From: Echinometra lucunter
Lineage: Eukaryota > Echinodermata > Echinoidea > Camarodonta > Echinometridae
Reading direction: 5' to 3'
Assembly (NCBI GenBank): GCA_029962745.1
Contig: CM057159.1
Location: forward strand, 26,452,349 to 26,516,348
DNA length: 64,000 nucleotides
Positions within the stretch are counted from its first letter, which is position 1, and each line of letters starts with the position of its first letter. Below are positions 11,462-23,009 of this stretch, piece after piece. Below the pieces are notes generated by a model. That model made no database searches. It saw nothing but the letters and a program-made list of their open reading frames with translations, and was not told the DNA's origin. Position numbers and translations under genes: made by a program.

Positions 11462-13088
11462 CCCACATGGCATCACTCATATTTACATAACAGTCGCTTC
11501 TACGCCCTCCTTTGCTACCCATCCCAATCCACCCCTTCTGCTATTTCTTATTATAATATGGGGTAGGGATGTGTGTTTGTGTGTGTGTGGGGGGGGGGGA
11601 TGTATGTACATAATTACAGAGATGTACAGTATACATCTCTGCGATGTACATGTAGCTACCGGGGATAAAATGAAAAATGACAAGTTTATCACTTGGCCAC
11701 AAAGACCGCTATTTACCATTTCTATACAAGCATAATCCATCTATAGCAGTGTATAGAAAAAAAAAAAAAAAGGCGTCGATCCACACATCCAATGATTATT
11801 ACTGTATATTACCATTGTTGTTGTTTTTGTCATTAATACTTGTCCATTAATTTTGTTAAAATTTTACAGGCAAAAACGGGAAACAATGGATACTAGGATG
11901 ACTTTTTTACACTTTCCTCTTTTACGTAATATCGGGGTCATATAACTGCTGTCTGGATATTTGGTTACAGAAAATAATGATGCCTTTATGAAATTAGGCT
12001 AAGGTAAAGATCATAGTTAAAGATCGAAATTGTTGGCCAGCCTATGGCGGCATAAGGTTGTCTTAACGATCTTCTTTGATCGATTGACAGGCGAGTCGAT
12101 GACCTTTCCACCGACTTCGCATGATTGCATCACACCGTTCAATTAAAAAAGTAATAAAAATTAAAACAAAGGTTAACTATTCACTTATAATGTGGGACAG
12201 AAACGTAATCGATATCTTAGAGTCCAAGATATCCGAAGCTGGACAGCCCTTGGGCGAAGTTTTGAATATAATTATGGAAATAATCGATAGATTGCTGTGG
12301 AAGATTCACTATTAAATAGCTAAGTCGTTTCATTTGTTAATTGTGTATTATGCACTAAACACCTTCAAGCTGCAGTTTATGCGAGTCATATATTGATCTG
12401 TTCACATAGCGAAAGACGATAAGTGCGATAATATAGTAATAGACTAATATAGTTCATTTGTTGAGGTAGTGTACTTGTGATTGAATGATTTTTTTGATTA
12501 GTAGACTCACTAGACTGTGTTCCCGTTAGTCGTCGGGGTGTAGAGAAATGGTTTAGCTTTGTCCGCATGTCTATCATGAATAGAAACTAACATTCATATA
12601 TTTAAAAAATGAAACTCTTCTTGATATTTGGAATATCCATGTATCTTCAATTGCACGGAGTCATTTCACCATAAACAGAGCGTTTTCATGGAAATGAATG
12701 ATTTACTCCAGGCTTACGCGTTCACGAAGTCTCACTGATATCTCGAGGAACATGTCGGGAATAATTATCGTTGTATTATTCGTATTCTTAAATCGTGATT
12801 TTGCCATAGGTATTTGTCCTTTCCCCATGTTCCCTGGGATATTTCTTTCAAAATAATCTCTTGGGTTTGAGGATTTGATATCAGATAACGGGAACATTTC
12901 TTATAACAATATCGAGGTTTATAACTGTTGACGACTTCCATCGTAATGTGGTCACTTTAAACGATCTGCCGTCCTATATTGGAACAAAATTTTGAGACGG
13001 TTAATATTCTTCGTAATCAATGTTTAATTCTAAGGACCTATGTGGATTGTCAGAGTGAAAGGAAAAACAAAATACATATGAATACAAG

Positions 13089-13418
13089 ATGATTGGAAAT
13101 TGTTTGATTCGCTTTTGCTTTGTTCTGCACGTGCTTGGGCTGAGCGAAGGAGGGATAAAAAGATCGTACAATTTTGCTATAAGAGAACCTAACATGATCC
13201 TTAAGGGCCACGTGGTGACTGAGAAACTAAATATCTCTTTATTAAAATGTGCGATGATATGCAGTAAGAATCGTGATTGTCTTTCCCTGAACTACTACAA
13301 ACTAGAGAAAAGATGTGAGATAAACTCCGTTGCGGCTGATCGGTTTTCTGAGGACCTTGTCCCTAGGGAGAACGGCAATTACGTTTCATGCGTTTGTGAG
13401 TTGGACGAAAAGCTACAA
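13089..13418 (+). CDS. Fibrinogen-related gene exon 1: signal peptide and PAN/apple-like domain
   Basis: Starts MIGNCLIRFCFVLHVLGLSE, a hydrophobic leader. The PAN-like core LLKCAMICSKNRDCLSLNYY follows, then a KRCEIN-type Cys and a closing CVC. The family pattern C-x3-C-x5-C-x-S-x-NY is visible. Exactly 110 codons to the donor GTAAGA. Confidence 0.85.
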
Positions 13419-14694
13419 GTAAGACAAGTTAGTGTTATGCCTTCCTCCTTTTTCATTTAAGCCTCTTGTTTTTATTGCGAATGGGTCTTTTACTTGTTTG
13501 CAGACATGCAGCCAACTCCTTACCATCACTAAGACTGATGGAAGTTGCATTATGATTAGATTTGATGAGGTAATTATGCCAAATTAGAAAATATAAAGTT
13601 TCTCGGAATGGGGTTCCGAATTGCCACGGACCCCCATGGAAGAATCGAAATTGCGGGGAATCAAGTCTTTAGCAGCTTTTGTCCATTAGGGTTTAAGTCA
13701 GTTGGAATTTCAGTGCCATTTTTGTTGGTATTGGTATGTTGGATATTCAGAATGACTTTATGACTGGGTCACTGGGATGTTTTCAGTACACCACTATTTT
13801 AAAAGAGCGTTCTGGACCCTAGTCATGCCAGTAAGTATGTGGTACGGAAAATTTGCATTCATACTGTCCTATATTTTCTATCATGTTCTTTCGTAGTTTA
13901 CTTTCAAATATCGTCATAGTCTGGTGGAAAGGTTTCCTTACTTAAGTTTGAAATATATTCAATTATTTCAGTCTTCTTTAACGGATGCTATTACAACTGC
14001 TTCAGCAACTACGCAACCTACAACAGCTGCAACAACAAGCGTTGCTAAAACAACACAACCTATGACAACGCAACTTACCACGGTCGTTCCTACAACTACT
14101 TCCGCTACAACTGCTGAACCTACAACTGCGGAACCTACAACTATACAGCCTACAACAATGGCCCCAACGACACGGTCAATAACAACAGAAACAGAATATC
14201 CGGCAACTGTGGTATGCATGCTTAGATTAGAACAAATGGGCCCATTTTTGGCTCAAGCATCTTTGAAAAGTATAATAGATACAAAATTTGTAATGCCACT
14301 TGGCTGTTGTAAAACTTGATGTAGACCAAAACAAAAACAAAAAAAAAAACAAAAAAAAAAAAAAAAAAAAAAAACAAAATCACCAAAAAAACGACCAAAA
14401 AAAAAAAAAAAAAAAATCCTTCTCTTTGTACCATGCTCAAGACGTGCGCTAAGCCTCTGTATTTCTTCCAAAATAGAGGGGATGCAATCTCGAAGTACTG
14501 GAGATCTGAACTTCTCACGTTCTTGGCAAGAATACGTCGACGGATTCTCCAATGCGACAGAGTCTTGGATTGGTCTCGAATACGTCCACCAGATGACGTC
14601 GACCGTCAAATGTGGTCTCCTCATCGAAATCGAATATTTCCATGGCTATTCATACTACGCCACATAAGGAAAATTTACATTCATACTGCCCATT

Positions 14695-14750
<56 letters not shown>

Positions 14751-16962
14751 TCGTTGTTTGCTCTCAAATCTCGTCATAGTCTTATGGAAAGGTTCCCTTA
14801 ATTTAAGTATGAATTATAATCAATTATTTCAGGCCCCTTCAACGGATGCTATTACAACCGCTTCAGCAACTACGCAACCTACAACAGCTGCAACAAAAAG
14901 CGTTGCTAAAACAACACAACCTATGACAACACAGCTTACCACGGTCGTTTCTACAACCACTGCTACTACCACTGCGGAACCTACAACTTCACAACCTACA
15001 ACAGTGGCTCCAACGAAACAGTCAATAACAACAGCAATACAATATCCAGCAACTGTGGTATGCATGTTTAGATTAAAACAAATGGGGCCCATTTTGGCTA
15101 AACATCTTTCTGACTAGCATATCCTATGCATGAGACTGACCATGCTGATCAAGTCATGTACTGGATGAGGAACTTTCTTTGAGGATAAATTTTACGAAAA
15201 AATCTGTAACAAGAAAATAAGGGGGAAGATGCTCCAACATTTTCTGGAAACGATGTTGTCAAGGGCAACAGGGGACTTTGTCATAGGATCAGAACCAACT
15301 TGGAGCTGATAACCACCGGCGTAAATCCACTTTGAGGAGGGGGGGGGGTGATCGACTTTTACCGATTTTTTTTCCTGTCGAACTCACACTTCAGTAAAAA
15401 TATACACCCTCACCCCCCCCCCCCGCACTGGACCCACTTACACACATTTTAATTTTAATTTTGTGAGCGAGCGAGCCAAAAATAACCACTTTTCTGGTTT
15501 TTAATCGCATTTTCAAATAGAAATTTGTAAATCTGATGGCCGTTTATGACAGATTATCAAAAAATTTACTAACTGATTAATTGAAATATAATTTCTTCCT
15601 TAAAAAAGTGTGTGGGGGGATATTTCTACACGCCATCCACCCTCTCGAAAAAGTGTGGGGGGGGGGATATATCCCCCCACCCCCCCCCCGGGATTTACGC
15701 CAATGCTGATAACTATTAGAAGCCCGATATAAGTACTTGGACCTGTTGATAATAATAGGTTGGGCCTACGTGAAAAATGGACACATAATTTTTAATGCCA
15801 TTTGGCCGTTGTAAAACTTGATGTAAACAAAAACAAAACAAAACAAAAAATCCTTCTCTTGGTACCATGCTCGAGACATACATTAAGCTTCTGTATTTAT
15901 TCCCTAATAAAGGTGATGCAATCTCGAAGTACTGGGGATCTGGACTTCTCACGTTCTTGGCAAGAATACGTCGACGGATTCTCCAATGCGACAGAGTCTT
16001 GGATTGGTCTCGAATACGTCCACCAGATGACGTCGACCGTCAAATGTGGTCTCCTCATCGAAATCGAATATTTCGATGGCTATTCATACTACGCTACCTT
16101 CCGACAATTTGAAGTGGGTAACGCAGAGACCAATTACCGAATAGTTATTGGAGACTATGCCGGAACAGCAGGTGATTTAATGAAACCAGAGACATGATGC
16201 ATGGGGACGGAATTGGGGCTAGGGTTATGGTCAGGATTCTAACCTTATCACAGAATCAGAGTCTGACATGTCTGATTAGGTTTACTTGTGTCTGGCGACA
16301 TATTCTGCAGCTGTTCCAAACAAAGACCTCACGGGGTTCATTGTTATTAGAGGCGTTATATTTAAAGCTCCCCTTTCCTTACAAATTACTCAGTAATGAC
16401 GAATCACGACAAGCCCAGTCCACATGTCCAAATATGCACTACTATGAAAATGGATTACAAGTACATATAGTGAGGTCATAATACTGTCACGAATGCAAAA
16501 CTTTAACAATTTATCAGACTTTTAAAAGTCTACTTTTTAAAAACAGTAATTTTGTAACTCGTGCATTTTATATTATAAAATGAGAATTTTTCAGCCTTGA
16601 GTTTTTATATATTCCTTTCAGGTGATGCTTCTACCACCCTCACTGGTCTTCCATTTTCAACCGGAGACAATGATCACTCATCCTCAGGCAGTTTGATGTC
16701 GACGATAGGAGGGGGTTGGTGGGTTGATGACTCAGCATACACCAACCTAAACGGAGTCTATCAACATTCAGGTGAGTCTCCTGGGTTGGGCCAGGGGATT
16801 TACTGGATATTTGCACCATCGGGGTCGAACATATCCTTCCTGAAGAGCAGGATGACCATCAAACAGCTGAGCTTTTACGCTACAGATGCCGATCTAGCTC
16901 CGGAGTCCGATAGAGCACCTCCTGATGACTCGGATGCTGCTTTAGTAGTTCCCATTGGATAG
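13089..16962 (+). CDS. Secreted fibrinogen-related protein: PAN/apple-like + Thr-rich + fibrinogen C-terminal domain
   Basis: Six exons splice in frame: 13089-13418, 13504-13569, 13972-14211, 14833-15057, 15913-16171 and 16622-16962, giving 486 residues. Domains in order are a signal peptide (residues 1-20), a PAN/apple-like domain (about 27-105), a short Cys-containing linker, two Thr/Pro-rich mucin-like exons (about 133-287) and a fibrinogen-related domain (about 288-440) with an acidic tail. Fibrinogen landmarks include DFSRSWQEYVDGFSN, SWIGLEYVHQMT, AGDASTTLTGLPFST and YTNLNGVY. Invertebrate proteins of this class are usually secreted lectin-like recognition molecules (family knowledge); the role here is inferred. 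A tandem duplication created a truncated extra fibrinogen half-exon (14479-14667), presumably skipped. The usual Cys pair around the calcium site is absent. Confidence 0.85.
13504..13569 (+). CDS. Fibrinogen-related gene exon 2, small linker
   Basis: A 66-base phase 0 exon between TTTGCAG and GTAATT. Encodes TCSQLLTITKTDGSCIMIRF plus DE, with two cysteines. Support is splice sites and frame only. Confidence 0.6.
13972..14211 (+). CDS. Fibrinogen-related gene exon 3: Thr-rich mucin-like repeat, copy 1
   Basis: 80 codons between ATTTCAG and GTATGC, phase 0. More than a third of residues are Thr, in TTQPTT and AEPTT repeats typical of O-glycosylated stalks. The antisense Val-rich open frame is a shadow. 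Confidence 0.85.
14479..14667 (+). pseudogene. Truncated duplicate of the fibrinogen half-exon
   Basis: Nearly identical to 15913-16098: GDLNFSRSWQEYVDGFSN, then SWIGLEYVHQMT. After the SYYAT residues the homology stops at about 14662 and a TAA follows. No donor remains. An acceptor (ATAGAG before GGGATGCAATC) would still allow inclusion in frame, but this would end the protein half way through the domain. It is most likely a dead or skipped exon left by the duplication. Confidence 0.8.
14696..14751. repeat. TTTC tetranucleotide microsatellite
   Basis: About 14 TTTC units inside the duplicated intron, just after the duplication junction. The equivalent position in the first copy (about 13880) has no such expansion. 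Confidence 0.95.
14833..15057 (+). CDS. Fibrinogen-related gene exon 4: Thr-rich mucin-like repeat, copy 2
   Basis: 75 codons between TTTCAG and GTATGC, phase 0. It is a duplicate of exon 3 with small in-frame losses; the start DAITTASATTQPTTAAT is identical. Flanking intron sequence is shared as well. Confidence 0.85.
15314..15704. mobile_element. GGCGTAAATCC family element, copy A
   Basis: Ends CACCGGCGTAAATCC and GGATTTACGCCAAT, flanked by an exact 9-bp duplication GCTGATAAC (15305-15313 and 15705-15713). It is 391 bp, non-coding, with poly-G/poly-C runs next to both ends. It sits in the intron of the fibrinogen-related gene and is absent from the first duplicate of that intron. Confidence 0.85.
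15913..16171 (+). CDS. Fibrinogen-related gene exon 5: fibrinogen domain, first half
   Basis: Acceptor AATAAAG, donor GTGATT, 86 codons plus one base. Contains VMQSRSTGDLDFSRSWQEY, corresponding to the family V-Q-R-x-G-S-x-DF-x-R-x-W. FEVGNAETNYRIVIGDYAG, the conserved Y-L-x-I-G-x-Y-x-G-x-AGD segment, is followed by the splice. Confidence 0.85.
16622..16962 (+). CDS. Fibrinogen-related gene exon 6: fibrinogen domain, second half, and stop
   Basis: Acceptor CTTTCAG, ends at TAG. Encodes GDASTTLTGLPFSTGDNDH (calcium-site region), GGGWWVDDSAYTNLNGVYQH and the closing SRMTIKQLSF. A 24-residue acidic tail ends VVPIG. Both Cys of the usual C-terminal disulfide are replaced. Confidence 0.85.
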
Positions 16963-17230
16963 TTGATGGACAGGCATTGTGTACGGTCACTTCGAAGAAT
17001 CGGACCGCTGACCATCATGACGGTACCAGTCTGGACACCATACATGGCCAATAGTGTGCTTTTAACACAATGGATTATATGTATGTTTGTTTATATCATT
17101 GTAAAATGGAAACCTACATGGATATCTTTACAGATTTCACCTCAAAATATAAACATCCCGTTGGGCAATTCTGTGCAGATTTTACGGGATATTAAGAAAA
17201 TATATCCAAACTTCTGTCTGAATGCATTCT

Positions 17231-17263
<33 letters not shown>

Positions 17264-18842
17264 GGATAAGTAAACATTACGGAATCGCTCGAGAGCGAAA
17301 TTATTTTCCTCAGTATGTCAGAAGTTCAAAAATTTAGCTTTATGAATGGTTGATTTGTTTTGGCTGTCACATGGACACTTTGCTCTTAAAAGTCACTCTC
17401 AGAGGATTTGAGAGTGGTTTTATGGGAATTAGTCAAATGCACGCTAAATTCCATGATTTTCTTTGAACTCATGATTTCGATCATCGTTATGAAAATCAAA
17501 AAGAAAAATGATGACGATGTTGATTGTAATCATACGAATGATAATCATCACCGTCATCATCACCATTATTATCATTATATTCGTCCTCCACCCGATCATC
17601 ATTATCATTCCAGAAGTCGTCAACCTATTCGCCATAATTAGCCAGTCTCCTGAAGCATTATTAAAAGAAAATCAATTTACTATGCCTTTGGATTGTCCAC
17701 AACAATGGACATAGTGCAAATCAATATTGTACGGGTATTGAGGTTTTTTTTAAAATTCAATTTTGGCATTGTGTATATTTGGTACTCCACAGGGAAACAA
17801 TACGCTGATGTCTGATACTATTGAATTTACGAATTGGATCTCAGCTGTTGCTGTCCATTAAAAGTGGGGGGGGGGGGGGTGAAAGGGGATCGAAGAAAAT
17901 AAAGGTGAAAATATAAAATCGAAATTTTGAAAAAAAAAGCGTAGGATGAAATGAAAGTCTATGAAAAAAGTTTTTCGTTGTTACAAATGAGAGAAAAAAT
18001 AAGTTAGTTTTTTTTCCAAATATTTGTTCCATCCTTTTATCCCGCTGGCCTGCGGGGGGGGGGGGGGGGCGTGTTTTTTCAGGAAACAAATTATTCTTTT
18101 CCGTTAAACCTTTTTTTTTTCATACTTTTCCTCAATTGTGTATATTATGTATTATTTTGTTTCTTCACCCTTACCTGCCTGAAATAGTGAACGGAAGTAA
18201 TTAGATTTGTATACATACGGAAGGGGAGGGGAAAGAAGCCTCTATCAAAACGCTTCCCACATTCACTTTGTATTACATTCATACTGATATCAGTGTATAT
18301 AGTCATGATAGTGTCGCAATGACCATTTGACTTTAATTCTACGAGCTTTCTGGGATATTGCATATTATAATCCACGTTTATTTTTTTTCAACGTCATGTT
18401 ATATTCAAATTAATCCTTTAGAGGTTGTCTTATTAAGAAAGAGTCATCGATTATGTAAAAAAAAGTTGGGTCTTAATTGAATGAATTACGGATCAAGTTA
18501 CGTCATAGGGCAAGTACACAATAAGATATGTGTGTCAGAGCATGTCATGAGAGAATTTACCAATCAAGATTATCATTGTTGGCTCTATTGGCGCTGTTTG
18601 CGAAAATGAATATTACTGGTTTAGCGTCTTTTTTAATATTTTCAAGAGAATGGATTGATTTGAACCTTATTTATTTTTTACAAGTAATAAAGTCATGTTG
18701 ATGATGCTAGGAGAAAATGGGAGAAAACTCCCAACAAAAGCATACAAACGAAACAAAGCGATATTGAATAGAGAAAAATTTATTGAATTGCGTACAGAAA
18801 CCGAATTACTACTATTGCAGATAACAGTGTCTCTTCTAAAGC

Positions 18843-20860
18843 AAGGTTCCCACTTAGCCGAGTTGGAGTCTCGAGTTGTGGTGAGCTGGCGTGAGCTTGA
18901 ACCCGCGTAAACTCACGTCAGCTCGCATGAAATTGACTAATTTTATGAGGTATGCACAAGTGATCTTACGACCCAACATCGAGTTTACTTCGATAGCTGC
19001 AGGAGTAAACCGAGCGCGATACGAGTTAACAGAGCGCAATACGAGTCACACACGAGTTTGGTATGAGTTGTGATGACCTGCATACGACTTGTACCGATCT
19101 ATCAACGAGTTATCAAGATGTAGTTACGAGTGTCGAGAGCTTTCTACGAGTTTTCGATATGCGACCAAGGAAGCTGAAAATGCATATTTCGTTTTTCTTT
19201 TTTCTTTTTTTTTTTTTTTTTTTTTTTGGGGGGGGGGGGGCGCTTAAATAAATTCAATTCAATTCAATTCATTCCCATTTCCAATAAAAACAATAAAAAT
19301 CAGACATAATTATAAGTCATTGTACAAAAATCTAATGACTTGAATTGTAAAATAAAGAATATACACAGCGTAAATATGTTTAGGTTTCATTTTTTTGAAG
19401 AAAACGTCGTGTGGAAATCAAGGAGGGATCCAATGAAAAGAAGGGCTTGTAATGTGGATCCCTCAGATTATTTCAAACATAGCTTATAATTCTAAAACAT
19501 ATGAATAAATTAAATCTACAAAAGACTGCATTTCCTTTCTCCTTTATCACCAGAAACCTTACTTTTAAGCTGTTATTACCACCTATTCTAACCGAACAGT
19601 GGTCCACATAATACCCCGAAACAGCAAACTTTAAGAAAAATAATAAAAAAAGTTAAAGTTGAAAGTCAAAAACATACACAAGATATTTATAAGCAAAAGA
19701 ATACATAAGAATTGAAATCATTTTTTTTCTTTCTCATATTTGTTTATGACTGTCCATATTTTGATCCAAGTTGTCCTGCGATACCTGTCTCAGAAATTTT
19801 GTACAGACCTCTAAAATCGCGTCAAGAATACAAATCAATTTTTATGTGAATCTTTATATTTTCATTTAATATTTCGAGTGATAATTAAGTTATGAAAGTA
19901 CTGAGATGAAAGTTCTTTTGTAATTGTAACAAATATTATTATGAAAGAAAAATGAAAGTGATTTCAATGCTGATGTAAACTTGAACTTTTGTTATTGTTT
20001 CATGAAGCTTGTTGTTCCACGGTATTGTCTGGACCACAATTCGATTAGAATAGGTGATGATAACAGCTTCAAAGAAAATCTTTTTCTCCTATTTTTTTTT
20101 TTTGATTAAGAGGGGACCATGTCACTTTTAACGGTGATTGACTGGGAGGCGATAATACAGGCCGCCCCCTCCTATCCCAGTGCCCCCCCCCCCTCTCCGA
20201 TCGACACTCATGAGCCGAGGCTATAGCCTTTAGTTGGTTGTATGTGCACATACGTAAATTTAAAATATGCTCTTCTGAAAAATATCTTTGAAAATATTTC
20301 TAGAAAAAGGAAAATTACTGTGTTATCAATAGGCCAGCGGACAAATTGTGGTGCTCTCGCCATGCTCGCCCTGCACTCTGCTCATGCTCATGCGAAACTC
20401 GCGTAGATCGATGGAAACTCTCCGTACTCGATCTAAAGTCGCGCTAATCTCGTGGGCAACTCGGCATGACTCGCAACACAATCGCCGTGCTCGCACTCGA
20501 CTCTTGGAAACTGGAATAGCACTCGCGTATTCTTGAAGGTGGCGAGTTATTACGAGTTATAAAGAGTCCCGTGCGAGCTTGTTACGAGTGATGCGAGTAT
20601 ATTACGAGTTTAAGCGAGTTTAAACGAGTTCAGCTCGAGTTACGAGGAGTCAGTTAAAATTTTCAAACTGTTCAAAAATGTTGGAACTGCTCGCGACTTC
20701 AGGGAGAGTAGTGCAGAGCTAGGCCGAGCCGTGCCGAGTTGTCGCGAGTTATCCCGAGTTACAAGAAGAGTTTTACGCGAGTTATTGCGAGTACCTCTTC
20801 AAGGCAACTCGCAAAAACTCGCCATAACTCGCCAATATAACTCGGCTAAGTGGGAACCTT
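18843..20860. mobile_element. 2-kb non-autonomous DNA element with CGAGTT-rich subterminal arrays
   Basis: Terminal inverted repeats AAGGTTCCCACTTAGCCGAGTT (left) and AACTCGGCTAAGTGGGAACCTT (right). Both ends (18850-19150 and 20340-20840) are packed with degenerate CGAGTT/CGAGTC words at short spacing. The middle is AT-rich with poly-T, poly-G and AATTC repeats. No transposase is seen, and no clear target duplication could be settled by eye. Confidence 0.75.
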
Positions 20861-20989
20861 ACATTAGAAAATGAATGGCGGGATTTAGAAAGTAATATCG
20901 ACGAACACATTCATGATATGAAATGCGAGAAAATGTTATTATTTTATATGAGATTATAGCTGTTTTCTCAATGTTTTGTCTGTAAACAT

Positions 20990-21060
20990 AATAATAATAA
21001 TAATAATAAATATTTATAAAGCGCACATTCTGGTAAAGTACCACTCAAGGCGCTACATTA
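20990..21060. repeat. AAT microsatellite with SINE/CR1-like 3' tail
   Basis: (ATA)n at about 20990-21010, followed by TTTATAAAGCGCACATTC and CAAGGCGCTACATTAG. This matches the GCGC(T)-box tails of other repeats in the window. Confidence 0.6.
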
Positions 21061-22922
21061 GAAAATCAATCAATACCTAAGTAATCTTACATTCATTCAT
21101 TCATATCAATAATACATCTGCATGTATTTCAATAAGACTAATAGGTGACATAAAATTGGATGATTTAATATTTTGAATATAAAGATTGTAATATTCTTGA
21201 TAAGTATACGATTCGAATACGCTATCAGTCAAATATTATTAAATACATATAGTTATGTGAATCTGTACGCCCAAAATTAATAATGCAAACATAAGCATGA
21301 TAAGCATTATCTTCTAAGACAGTTCTTTAAAAAAAAAAAGGGGGGGCTGAATACAGACACTGTAAGTAATTTAAACAGACGTTTAATGTTAATGAAAGCA
21401 CCATTATTGGTATCAATTTATTGTAAGAATAACCACTCAACACCAACTAATCTGGACTGATATTTCTAAAAATGTTGATTTCTGATTAATAAATACAACT
21501 ATACAAGAAAAGAGTTACCGGGTGGTTGTGATATAAAGTATAACTTTCACGATCTCGTAAATGACATTCAACACTGTGTGAACACAAAAGAATTGTTTTG
21601 AGAACTTGCCCAGGCGACAGGTACATAGTTATATTTCCCAAGGATGTCATTTATGAACTCTACTTATTGCACGTTCTTATAAACATAAATCACAACTTTG
21701 TAGCCCCCCCCCCCTCTCCGGAACCTCATGAAATACACACGAAATTAAGGAGATAGACATTAAAGATTAAAACATTGAGGATGGTTAATCTTTTAAGGTG
21801 TTAGCAATCGAATCCCTTCTCATGATTTAGGCACTCGTAATGTGTAGTTCAATATTTAAAAAAGAGAAAGGGAAAGAAAAGCTTTGAAAACGATGTTTAC
21901 GTCTAAATACTAAATACTAATACTAAATGTAACACTTTAAGATCGCATGGCTAACATTTAATGGGATTGTGGAGTGAAAGAATTTTCAGCATGTTAGATC
22001 AAGACATTTAACATGTTGAATTCAGCCTCTATCATGTCTATAGCCTGGTTGCTTCTAGCATACTAGTATCAAATGTGTAGATCTACAGGACTGAAAATGT
22101 TGTTACTTCTCAATTTAAGTGTTGATTCAGATTCACGGTCGGAACTGGCAGACGCCAGATACAAACTTTTTGGTTCCTAAATTCTGCCAGTGAGAGAAAA
22201 AAACGACAGTTCATTATTGTGCCAATGTAATTCAAAGTTATGACGAGATCACTTTGCTACCCGATTACTATGGTAGCCTGAATATACAAAATTCAACATG
22301 GTCGGTGAGGGGGGGGGGGGCAGACCCCCAGACCTACCCACACTCTCCTGTATATCTACTCTCATCACAGGTATTCATGATTGATAACTGAAACAAATAA
22401 AACAAGTATGAGTGAGAAAAGAAATTTCAATATCAAAATAGTAATGAAAAGTACACTCATGCATTTATACAAGTGAATCAATTAAAATTGATATTTTTGC
22501 AAAATATATACAATCAGTACCACTGACATCTTGTAAACCTCTGACAAAGTTTTCCGTCTATTTCAGGGTATCTTGATCCAGGAGTGTATGTCCGTTTTAT
22601 AATTTCGGGAGACGTAATTATCAGAAAATTTCCGACGGGTGTCTTCTTTTATCCCCAAGATTTGCTGACTAGCTATTATACGAAATAAAAGACTTCCATA
22701 ATTTGGGGGACATACATTACTGTCCCCCTAACCCTTAAAAAATTGTGGAACGCGTCCCCTTGCCCCCCCCCCTCCCTTAATTGATGCCCATATCTTGATC
22801 TGAGTACACTATCAAGACAGTTTTTCGCTGTTGCAACCTTCCCAGACACGGTGTGCTAGATCGTAAAGATGCTTAAAAAATGGTTTCCTTGATATTTCAG
22901 CTCAACATGCCGTGTAGTACAT

Positions 22923-23009
22923 TTACTTCTTGTACTCAGGTGGATCGCATTCTGGTGGGGCTGGGCTGACGCGGACCTTTCGAATCGTAACCATCGAGGT
23001 TTTCTTCTC
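22923..23009 (-). CDS. Receptor last exon with stop codon
   Basis: 87 bases from TTTCCAG to TAA. Encodes EKKTSMVTIRKVRVSPAPPE and then CDPPEYKK-stop. Phase 0 fits the previous exon. PPEY is a plausible short WW/NEDD4-type (PPxY) motif, which would be inference only. Confidence 0.82.
   Translation of the reverse strand, partial: EKKTSMVTIRKVRVSPAPPECDPPEYKK

Larger units (their letters stand above)
8460..13088. other. Intergenic region between SRP72 and the fibrinogen-related gene
   Basis: The two genes are divergent, so their promoters lie here. Contents: an ACGT-rich palindromic run at 8485-8510, a SINE at 10596-10775, a pyrimidine tract at 10815-10915, a decayed repeat at about 10925-11070, a GA microsatellite at 11390-11457 and AT-rich filler. 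A 64-codon open frame at 12121-12315 has no recognised similarity and no splice support. Confidence 0.55.
16963..22922. other. Intergenic region between the fibrinogen-related gene and the receptor gene (convergent)
   Basis: Contains a T-run (17237-17263), AT-rich sequence with ATC/ATG repeats near 17500-17600, poly-G tracts near 17866 and 18054, a 2-kb inverted-repeat element (18843-20860) and an AAT run with a SINE-like tail near 20990-21060. I recognise no gene. Open frames here are short and without similarity. Confidence 0.55.

Noticed and set aside
12121..12315. 64-codon open frame with amphipathic composition
   Set aside because: No recognised similarity and no splice or promoter evidence; may be chance in AT-rich DNA.
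13968..14219. Val-rich minus-strand open frame
   Set aside because: Antisense shadow of the Thr-rich exon; the same holds for 14829-15092.
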